Origin: Kribbella jiaozuonensis
GTDB lineage: Bacteria; Actinomycetota; Actinomycetes; Propionibacteriales; Kribbellaceae
DNA length: 64,000 nt
Assembly: GCF_005233875.1 (NCBI RefSeq)
Contig: NZ_SZPZ01000001.1
Location: forward strand, 868,001-932,000
Direction: 5' to 3'
The notes beneath the pieces were generated by a model. It searched no databases. It worked only from the letters and a program-made list of their open reading frames with translations, and was not told the DNA's origin. Positions 52,836-59,539 of this stretch are shown one piece after another. Each line of letters begins with the position of its first letter. The first letter of the stretch is position 1. The position numbers and the translations under genes were made by a program.

Positions 52836-54182
52836 GTGTTGGGTGTGGAGGAGTTGCGGGGGCTGGTGGAGGCCGGCCAGGTTGACACGGTGTTGGTGGG
52901 GATCACCGATATGCAGGGGCGGTTGCAGGGGAAGCGGTGTGGGGCTCGGTACTTCCTGGAGGAAGTGCTGAAGCACGGGACCGAGGGGTGTAACTACCTG
53001 CTGGCTGTCGACGTGGATATGAATACCGTCGACGGTTACGCGATGTCGTCGTGGGAGCGGGGGTACGGCGACATGGTGATGGCGCCCGATCTCGACACGC
53101 TCCGGCTGGTCCCGTGGCTCGAAGGCACGGCGATGGTGTTGTGCGACGTCCAGTGGCTGGACGGGCAGCCGGTGGTCGCCTCGCCGCGGCAGGTGCTCCG
53201 GCGGCAGCTGGATCGGCTGGCGGAGAAGAACCTCACGGCGTACGTCGGGACCGAGCTCGAGTTCATCGTGTTCGACGACACCTACGAGACCGCCTGGGAC
53301 AAGCATTACCGCGGCCTCATCCCGGCCAACCAGTACAACGTCGACTACTCCCTCGTCGGCACCTCCCGGATCGAGCCGCTGCTGCGCGACATCCGCAACG
53401 GCATGACCGGCGCCGGGCTGTACGTCGAGTCCGCGAAGGGCGAGTGCAACCTCGGCCAGCACGAGATCGCCTTCCGGTACGACGAAGCGCTTGCCACCTG
53501 CGACAACCACTCGATCTACAAGACCGGCGCGAAGGAGATCGCCGCGAAGCACGGCAAGAGCCTCACGTTCATGGCGAAGTACGACGAACGCGAGGGCAAC
53601 TCGTGCCACATCCACCTGAGCTTCCGCTCCACCGACGGCGACCCCGTCCTCGCCGGCGACCGTGACTACGGGTTCTCGCAGCTGATGGAGCAGTTCATCG
53701 CCGGACAGCTCGCCTGCCTGTCCGAGTTCACCTACCTGCTCGCGCCGAACATCAACTCCTACAAGCGATTCGCGAAGGGCAGCTTCGCCCCGACCGCGGT
53801 CGCGTGGGGTCTCGACAACCGCACCTGCTCGCTGCGCGTGGTCGGCCACGGCGACTCGCTCCGGGTCGAGAACCGCCTCCCCGGCGGCGACGTGAACCCG
53901 TACCTCGCCGTCGCCGCGATCATCGCAGCCGGCCTGCACGGCATCGAGAACGAACTCGAGCTCGAGCCGCTGCTCGAGGGCAACGCGTACGAGTCCGATA
54001 AGGAGCACGTCCCGTCCACCCTGCGCGAGGCCGCCGCGCTGTTCACCGGCTCGAAGCTGGCGCGCGAGGCGTTCGGCGACGAGATGGTCGACCACTACAC
54101 GAACGCCGCGCGGGTCGAGCTCGATGCGTACGACGCCGCCGTCACCGACTGGGAGCGAGTCCGTGGTTTCGAACGACTCTAG
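52836..54182 (+). CDS. Glutamine-synthetase-like gamma-glutamyl-amine ligase (GlnA3/GlnA4/PuuA type)
   Basis: About 448 residues. GTG at 52836 has GGGAG five bases upstream; GTG at 52830 is possible. GS-fold signatures: ITDMQGRLQGKRC, FEVEF-type site here as GTELEFIVFD, ESAKGECNLGQHEIAFRY, GNSCHIHLSFR, and NRTCSLRVVGHGDSLRVENRLPGGDVNPYLAVAAIIAAGL. These non-canonical GS enzymes join glutamate to an amine (polyamine, ethanolamine, other) with ATP. The operon (hydrolase, ALDH, SDR, regulator) supports amine catabolism rather than nitrogen assimilation. The start codon lies 11 bases past the nested operator. Confidence 0.9.
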   Translation: MLGVEELRGLVEAGQVDTVLVGITDMQGRLQGKRCGARYFLEEVLKHGTEGCNYLLAVDVDMNTVDGYAMSSWERGYGDMVMAPDLDTLRLVPWLEGTAMVLCDVQWLDGQPVVASPRQVLRRQLDRLAEKNLTAYVGTELEFIVFDDTYETAWDKHYRGLIPANQYNVDYSLVGTSRIEPLLRDIRNGMTGAGLYVESAKGECNLGQHEIAFRYDEALATCDNHSIYKTGAKEIAAKHGKSLTFMAKYDEREGNSCHIHLSFRSTDGDPVLAGDRDYGFSQLMEQFIAGQLACLSEFTYLLAPNINSYKRFAKGSFAPTAVAWGLDNRTCSLRVVGHGDSLRVENRLPGGDVNPYLAVAAIIAAGLHGIENELELEPLLEGNAYESDKEHVPSTLREAAALFTGSKLAREAFGDEMVDHYTNAARVELDAYDAAVTDWERVRGFERL

Positions 54183-54867
54183 GCCGCGCATCGGCATCAC
54201 GACGTACCTGGAACCGGCCACCTGGGGGATCTGGCAGCGGGAGGCTGCCATCCTCCCGCGCGTCTACCTCGACGCGGTCGCGATGGCCGGAGGTACGCCG
54301 ATCCTGCTCCCGCCAGTGGGAACCGACCCGTCGGTCATCGGCATCCTCGACGGTCTCGTCATCGCCGGCGGATGCGACGTCGATCCAGGTTCGTACGACG
54401 CGACGCCGCACCCCGAGACCGTCGACACGAGACCGGGCCGCGACGACCACGAAGCGGTCCTGATCCGAGCAGCCCTCGACGCCGATCTCTCGTTGCTCGC
54501 GATCTGTCGCGGCCTGCAGATGCTCAACGTCGCGCTGGGCGGAACCCTGCACCAGCACCTGCCCGAGGTGATCGCGACCGACGACCACCGCCCGTCGGAG
54601 GCCGTGTTCGCGCGCACCGACGTGAAGATCGAGCCCGGCACGCTGACCGCACGGATCCTCGGCGAAGGCGCGACCGGCAGCTGCTACCACCACCAGGCCC
54701 TCGACGTCGTCGCGCCGACCCTCAAGATCACCGCCCGCGCCGGCGACGGGACCGTCGAGGCGGCCGAGGTCGAGGGCAAGGACTTCGCACTGGGTGTGCA
54801 GTGGCACCCGGAAGAGACGCCCGAGGACCTGCGGCTGTTCACCGCGTTGATCAGGAGCACGCAATGA
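54163..54867 (+). CDS. Gamma-glutamyl hydrolase of the PuuD class-I GATase family
   Basis: 234 residues from GTG at 54163, overlapping the ligase stop by 20 bases, with GGGAG in that overlap. Class-I glutamine amidotransferase fold: RIGITTYLEPATWGIW, GLVIAGGCDVDPGSYD, nucleophile LLAICRGLQMLNVALGGTLHQHLP (Cys), GVQWHPEETPED (His, Glu). PuuD-like enzymes cleave the gamma-glutamyl bond after the amine has been oxidised, returning glutamate. Its stop overlaps the ALDH start in ATGA (54864-54867). Confidence 0.92.
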   Translation: MVSNDSRPRIGITTYLEPATWGIWQREAAILPRVYLDAVAMAGGTPILLPPVGTDPSVIGILDGLVIAGGCDVDPGSYDATPHPETVDTRPGRDDHEAVLIRAALDADLSLLAICRGLQMLNVALGGTLHQHLPEVIATDDHRPSEAVFARTDVKIEPGTLTARILGEGATGSCYHHQALDVVAPTLKITARAGDGTVEAAEVEGKDFALGVQWHPEETPEDLRLFTALIRSTQ

Positions 54868-56210
54868 CGCACGACGTACTCAATCCGGCCACCGAGAAGG
54901 TGATCCGGACCATCGAGCTCGCCGACGAGACCGAGGCCGACGCCGCGATCGCCCGCGCCGCCAAGGCCTTCGAGACCTGGCGGGACGTGAACCCGGCCGA
55001 CCGCGGCAGGCTGCTCAGACGATTCGCGGACGCAGTCGACGCGGACCTGGAGAACCTGGCCGCGCTGGAGGTCGAGAACGCCGGCCACACGATCGGCAAC
55101 GCCCGCTGGGAAGCGGGTAACGTCCGCGACGTCCTGACGTATTACGCGGCCGCGCCGGAACGCCTGTTCGGCAAGCAGATTCCTGTTGCCGGGGGCATCA
55201 ATATCACCTTACAGGAACCGCTCGGCGTGGTCGGCGTGATCGTCCCGTGGAACTTCCCGATGCCCATTGCCGGTTGGGGCTTCGCCCCGGCCCTTGCCGC
55301 CGGCAACACCGTCGTCCTCAAGCCGGCCGAGCTCACCCCGCTGACGGCCATCCGCCTCGGCGAGTTGGCGTTGGAAGCCGGCCTGCCTGAAGGTGTCCTC
55401 GAAGTCGTCCCCGGCCCCGGGAAGACGGTTGGCCGGCGTTTCGTCACCCACCCGGCCGTCCGCAAGATCGTCTTCACCGGCTCCACCACGGTCGGCAAGC
55501 AGATCATGGCCGGCTGCGCGGACCAGGTGAAGCGGGTGACGCTTGAGCTCGGCGGCAAGTCCGCGAACGTCGTCTTCGCCGACGCGGATCTGGAGAAGGC
55601 GGCAGCGCAGGCGCCGTACGGCGTGTTCGACAACGCGGGGCAGGATTGTTGCGCGCGGTCGCGGATCCTCGTCGAGCGCACGGCGTACGACCGGTTCATG
55701 GAGCTGCTCGAACCGGTCGTGAAGAACTTCAAGGTCGGCGATCCGAGTGACCCGGCGACGGAGATGGGGCCGCTGATCTCGAAGGCTCAACTCGAGCAAG
55801 TCGCTTCGTACGTCGACGAACCTGCCTTCCAGGGGACGGCGCCCGGCGGGCCCGGGTTCTGGTTCCCGCCGACCGTGCTCGCGCCGCCGACCGAGCGGGC
55901 CTTGAAAGAAGAGATCTTCGGACCGGTCGTCGCGGTGATCCCGTTCGAGGACGAGGCCGACGCGGTGCGGATCGCGAACGACAGCGAGTACGGCCTGTCC
56001 GGCTCGATCTGGACCCGGGACGTCGGTCGCGCGATCCGGGTCGGTCGCGGGGTCGAGGCCGGCAACCTCTCGATCAACTCGAACTCGTCGGTCAGGTACT
56101 CGACGCCGTTCGGCGGCTACAAGCAGTCCGGCCTCGGCCGGGAGCTCGGTCCGGACGCGCTGGTCGCGTTCACCGAGACCAAGAACATCTTCATCAGCAC
56201 GGAGGACTGA
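54864..56210 (+). CDS. NAD(P)-dependent aldehyde dehydrogenase (PuuC-like)
   Basis: 448 residues from ATG at 54864, with AGGAG eight bases upstream; the longer frame upstream overlaps the hydrolase in another frame. ALDH signatures: GVVGVIVPWNFPMPIAGWGFAPALAAGNTVVLKPAE, FTGSTTVGKQI, general-base VTLELGGKSANVVFADAD, catalytic Cys in DNAGQDCCARSRILVE, EEIFGPVVAVIPFEDEADAVRIANDSEYGLSGSIWT. It should oxidise a gamma-glutamyl amino-aldehyde to the acid. It is slightly short (typical ~480): a stretch near SYVDEPAFQGTAPGGPGFWF is compact. The SDR start directly follows its stop. Confidence 0.92.
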   Translation: MTHDVLNPATEKVIRTIELADETEADAAIARAAKAFETWRDVNPADRGRLLRRFADAVDADLENLAALEVENAGHTIGNARWEAGNVRDVLTYYAAAPERLFGKQIPVAGGINITLQEPLGVVGVIVPWNFPMPIAGWGFAPALAAGNTVVLKPAELTPLTAIRLGELALEAGLPEGVLEVVPGPGKTVGRRFVTHPAVRKIVFTGSTTVGKQIMAGCADQVKRVTLELGGKSANVVFADADLEKAAAQAPYGVFDNAGQDCCARSRILVERTAYDRFMELLEPVVKNFKVGDPSDPATEMGPLISKAQLEQVASYVDEPAFQGTAPGGPGFWFPPTVLAPPTERALKEEIFGPVVAVIPFEDEADAVRIANDSEYGLSGSIWTRDVGRAIRVGRGVEAGNLSINSNSSVRYSTPFGGYKQSGLGRELGPDALVAFTETKNIFISTED

Positions 56211-56987
56211 ATGGACGTCAAGGCGCATCGGCTCGAAGGTCGCGTCGCGGTGGTGACCGGGGGTGCCAGCGGGATCGGCCTGGCCACGGTACGGCGGCTC
56301 GCCGCGGAGGGCGCACACGTCGTGATCGGCGACCTCGACCCGGACGCGGGCAAGACCGCTGCGGACGAGGTCGGCGGCCTGTTCATCGCCACCGACGTCA
56401 CCGATGCCGCCGGTGTGGAGAACCTTTTCAAGCAGGCCTTCGACACCTACGGCAGCGTGGACATCGCGTTCAACAACGCGGGCATCTCGCCGCCCGACGA
56501 CGCGTCGATCCTGGACACCGGTCTCGAGGCGTGGCGCAAGGTCCAGGAGGTCAACCTGACCTCGGTGTACCTCTGCTGCAAGGCAGCGATCCCGTACATG
56601 CAGCGGCAGAACAAGGGCTCGATCATCAACACCGCGTCGTTCGTCGCGGTGATGGGCGCGGCGACGTCCCAGATCTCGTACTCCGCCTCCAAGGGCGGCG
56701 TACTGGCGATGAGCCGTGAGCTCGGGGTGGAGTTCGCCCGGCAGGGGATCCGGGTCAATGCGCTCTGCCCGGGCCCGGTGAACACGCCGCTGCTGACCGA
56801 ACTGTTCGCGAAGGACCCCGAGCGGGCCCAGCGCCGGCTGGTCCACGTCCCGATGGGCCGCTTCGGCGAACCCGACGAGATCGCCGCCGCGGTCGCCTTC
56901 CTGGCCAGCGACGACTCGTCCTTCATCACCGCCAACACGTTCCTCGTCGACGGCGGGATCTCCGGCGCCTATGTGACACCCATCTAG
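56211..56987 (+). CDS. Short-chain dehydrogenase/reductase of the amine operon
   Basis: 258 residues; ATG immediately follows the ALDH TGA. Classical SDR: TGGASGIGLATVRRLAAEGAHVV (nucleotide loop), DVTDAAGVENLF, VDIAFNNAGISPPDD, IINTASFVAVMGAATSQISYSASKGGV (Ser, YxxxK catalytic set), RVNALCPGPVNTPLL, FLASDDSSFITANTFLVDGGISGAYV. It oxidises or reduces an alcohol/carbonyl with NAD(P). In this operon it may oxidise a gamma-glutamyl amino alcohol to the aldehyde for the ALDH. Confidence 0.92.
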   Translation: MDVKAHRLEGRVAVVTGGASGIGLATVRRLAAEGAHVVIGDLDPDAGKTAADEVGGLFIATDVTDAAGVENLFKQAFDTYGSVDIAFNNAGISPPDDASILDTGLEAWRKVQEVNLTSVYLCCKAAIPYMQRQNKGSIINTASFVAVMGAATSQISYSASKGGVLAMSRELGVEFARQGIRVNALCPGPVNTPLLTELFAKDPERAQRRLVHVPMGRFGEPDEIAAAVAFLASDDSSFITANTFLVDGGISGAYVTPI

Positions 56988-56996
56988 TCTGGGCAC

Positions 56997-57716
56997 ATGG
57001 TCGTTCAGGCAGACGAGGCGGTGTTCCGGCCGGTGCGGGCCGGGAACCCGTTCGAGGAGACGGTCGAGCGGTTGCTACAGGCAATCAAGCTCGGCGTCGT
57101 CGTGCCCGGCGACCGGTTGCCGCCGGAGCGCGAGCTGGCGGCCCGGCTGAACGTCAGCCGGGTCACGCTCCGGGAGGCGATCCACGCGCTCACCAAGGCC
57201 GGGTACGTCGAGTCCCGCCGCGGCCGGTACGGCGGTACGTTCGTCAACGAGCAGCTGCCCAAACCCCGTCGTACGACGGCCAAACGTCTCGCCCGCGACC
57301 TGGCCGACGGTCTGGACGACGCCCTCACGCTGCGCTTCGTACTGGAAACCGGCGCCGCCGAAGCCGCCGCGACCCGCGAACTGAGCGACGTCGAGCGCGA
57401 CCACCTCGAACGTTGCCTCGCCGACACATCCGCCGCCCGCCTGGCCGACTACCGCCGCCTGGACTCCCGCCTGCACCTGGCGATCGCCGAGGTCACCGGC
57501 TCGCCGTCACTGACGTCCGCGATGGCCGACGTCCGCATGCGCCTGAACGAACTCCTGGACGCGATCCCCCTGCTCGAGCGCAACATCCAGCACTCCAACG
57601 AACAGCACACGGCGATCGTCACCGCGATCCTCGCCGGCGATCCGGAGGCTGCCCGGCAGGCGATGCAGGAACACCTCTCGGGTACGGCGGTTCTGCTGCA
57701 CGGCTTTCTCGCCTGA
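56997..57716 (+). CDS. FadR-subfamily GntR transcription regulator
   Basis: 239 residues, ATG 9 bases after the SDR stop. N-terminal GntR HTH: ETVERLLQAIKLGVVVPGDRLPPERELAARLNVSRVTLREAIHALTKAGYVESRRGRYGGTFV. The C-terminal FCD domain (LADGLDDALTLRFVLETGAAEAAATREL, DSRLHLAIAEVTGSPSLTSAMADVR, HTAIVTAILAGDPEAARQAMQEHL) binds small acids or metals. Co-transcribed with the amine operon, so probably autoregulated. GG(A/T)CT-N6-AGACCA dyads at 52800 and 57758 are its likely sites. Confidence 0.92.
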   Translation: MVVQADEAVFRPVRAGNPFEETVERLLQAIKLGVVVPGDRLPPERELAARLNVSRVTLREAIHALTKAGYVESRRGRYGGTFVNEQLPKPRRTTAKRLARDLADGLDDALTLRFVLETGAAEAAATRELSDVERDHLERCLADTSAARLADYRRLDSRLHLAIAEVTGSPSLTSAMADVRMRLNELLDAIPLLERNIQHSNEQHTAIVTAILAGDPEAARQAMQEHLSGTAVLLHGFLA

Positions 57717-57720
57717 CTCC

Positions 57721-57749
57721 TTGACACTCGCGGGAGCGGGTGCCTCAAT
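57721..57749 (+). promoter_or_regulatory. Promoter of the permease gene
   Basis: TTGACA (57721-57726), 17 bases, CTCAAT (57744-57749). Same layout as the amine-operon promoter at 52771. It starts 4 bases after the regulator stop, so the permease has its own promoter. Confidence 0.6.
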
Positions 57750-57781
57750 TGCGTAAAGGTCTGGGGGAAGACCATTGAGGC
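57742..57781. promoter_or_regulatory. Nested-dyad operator upstream of the permease gene
   Basis: Outer arms GCCTCAAT (57742-57749) and ATTGAGGC (57774-57781) are perfect 8-bp complements. They enclose the core GGTCTGGGGGAAGACCA (57758-57774), a GGTCT-N6-AGACC dyad. The core matches the one at 52800 in 13 of 17 bases. It overlaps the -10 and transcription start region, fitting repression. Confidence 0.62.
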
Positions 57782-57809
57782 GCTGTGCTGTCTGGGTCTA
57801 GGAGGCTCA

Positions 57810-59312
57810 ATGACTGACGACGAGGATCGCCTGCACCAACTGGGTTACGCACAGGAGCTGAACCGGACGATGTCCGGGTTCTCGAACTTCGCGGTGTCGT
57901 TCACGATCATCTCGATCCTGTCCGGCTGCTTGACGTTGTACGGGTTCGGGATGAACACCGGCGGCCCGGTGATGATCGTCTGGGGCTGGCCGATCGTCGG
58001 GCTGATGACGCTGCTCGTCGGCCTTGCCATGGCCGAGGTGTGCTCGAGCTACCCGACCGCCGGCGGCCTGTACTACTGGTCCGCGAAGCTGGCGCCGTCG
58101 AACGGCCCGGCCTGGTCCTGGTTCACCGGGTGGTTCAACTTCCTCGGCCAGGTTGCGGTGACGGCCGGTATCGACTTCGGGGCGGCGTTCTTCCTGAATG
58201 CGTTCCTCGACCTGCAGTTCGGATTCAGTGCGACGCCGGGGCACACGATCCTGCTGTTCGGGTTGATCCTGCTGCTGCACGGTCTGCTGAACTCTTTCGG
58301 CGTGAAGCTGGTCGCGCGGCTCAACGACATCAGCGTCTGGTGGCACATCCTCGGCGTGCTGTTCATCGTCGGTGCGCTGGTGTTCGTGCCGGACAAGCAC
58401 CAGTCGGCGTCGTTCGTGTTCGGCCATTTCGTCAACAACACCGGCTGGGGTTCGACGTTCTACGTCGCACTGCTCGGCCTGCTGCTGGCGCAGTACACCT
58501 TCACCGGGTACGACGCCTCGGCGCACATGACCGAGGAGACGCATGACGCGGCGCGCTCCGGTCCCCGTGGAATCGTGATGTCGATCCTGGTGTCGTTGGC
58601 AGCCGGATGGGTGCTGCTGATCGGCCTGACGTTCGCGATCCAGAGCTACGACGGTGCGCTGGACAGCTCCACCGGCGTACCGCCCGCGCAGATCTTCATC
58701 GACGCGGTCGGTGCGGTGACCGGCAAGATCCTGTTGCTGGTCGTGATCGGGGCGCAGTTGTTCTGCGGGATGTCGTCGGTGACGGCGAACTCGCGGATGA
58801 TCTACGCGTTCTCCCGGGACGGCGCGCTGCCGGGCTCGAAGTTCTGGCACAAGATCAACCACCGCACCCGGACGCCGACCAACGCGATCTGGCTGGCTGC
58901 GGCCGGTGCGTTCGTCCTCGGCCTGCCGTACCTGTGGAACGCGACGGCGTACGCCGCGGTCACGTCGATCGCGGTGATCGGTCTCTACATCGCCTACGTC
59001 CTGCCGACGCTGCTCAGACTCATGCAGGGTGACCGCTTCCAGCCCGGCCCGTGGAACCTGGGCCGGTGGAGCCGCCCGATCGGCATCGTGGCGATCGTCT
59101 GGGTCGCGTTCATCACGATCCTGTTCATGCTTCCGCAGGTCAGCCCGGTCACCGGCAGCACCTTCAACTACACCCCGGTCGCCGTCCTGGTCGTGCTCGG
59201 CTTCGCCGCGGCGTACTGGTTCCTGTCCGCGCGTCACTGGTTCACCGGGCCCAAGGTCCAGGGCAGCGAGGAGGAACTGGCCGCCATCGAACGCGATCTC
59301 GAGTCGATCTGA
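57810..59312 (+). CDS. APC-superfamily amino acid/amine permease
   Basis: 500 residues; ATG after AGGAGG. Twelve helices with APC features: NRTMSGFSNFAVSFTIISILSGCLTLYGFGMNTGGPVMIVWGWPIVGLMTLLVGLAMAEVCSSYPTAGGLYYW (helix 1-2 substrate region), FTGYDASAHMTEETHDAARSGPRGI (helix 6 loop), AFSRDGALPGSKFW. Resembles GABA/choline-type permeases. Position and shared operator make it the uptake system for the amine substrate of the upstream operon. A stem-loop terminator follows. Confidence 0.92.
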   Translation: MTDDEDRLHQLGYAQELNRTMSGFSNFAVSFTIISILSGCLTLYGFGMNTGGPVMIVWGWPIVGLMTLLVGLAMAEVCSSYPTAGGLYYWSAKLAPSNGPAWSWFTGWFNFLGQVAVTAGIDFGAAFFLNAFLDLQFGFSATPGHTILLFGLILLLHGLLNSFGVKLVARLNDISVWWHILGVLFIVGALVFVPDKHQSASFVFGHFVNNTGWGSTFYVALLGLLLAQYTFTGYDASAHMTEETHDAARSGPRGIVMSILVSLAAGWVLLIGLTFAIQSYDGALDSSTGVPPAQIFIDAVGAVTGKILLLVVIGAQLFCGMSSVTANSRMIYAFSRDGALPGSKFWHKINHRTRTPTNAIWLAAAGAFVLGLPYLWNATAYAAVTSIAVIGLYIAYVLPTLLRLMQGDRFQPGPWNLGRWSRPIGIVAIVWVAFITILFMLPQVSPVTGSTFNYTPVAVLVVLGFAAAYWFLSARHWFTGPKVQGSEEELAAIERDLESI

Positions 59313-59320
59313 TCCAACTC

Positions 59321-59366
59321 TCAACCGCCTGCCGTGCAAGAGATCGGCAGGCGGTTGAAGTTTGTC
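59321..59366 (+). terminator. Stem-loop terminator after the permease gene
   Basis: TCAACCGCCTGCC (59321-59333) and its complement (59346-59358) form a perfect 13-bp stem with a 12-base loop. It is followed by AGTTTGT, a weak T-run. It lies 8 bases after the permease stop. Confidence 0.75.
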
Positions 59367-59503
59367 TACAACCGTGCAGACCATCCGGTGCCGGGGCACG
59401 ATCGTGCCGTCGCGACTGCTCGGATCTGGGCAAGAGTCGGTGACAGGATGGTGACCATCAAATTTCCGCATGTGACACTTGCCGTGTCGAACGGTCGTTT
59501 CCT

Positions 59504-59512
59504 GTGATAATC
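59504..59512 (+). promoter_or_regulatory. Extended -10-like element upstream of the LuxR regulator
   Basis: TGTGATAAT, an extended -10 match, lies 27 bases upstream of the ATG. No good -35 is visible at 17 bases. Confidence 0.35.
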
Positions 59513-59539
59513 AGCGAAGGGAATCCTTCGGGGAGCTAG

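Noticed and set aside
59364..59383. Third copy of the amine operator (GTCT...AGACCA) upstream of the LuxR gene
   Set aside because: The centre is 10 bases rather than 6, the arms are only 4 bp, and it overlaps the terminator region.
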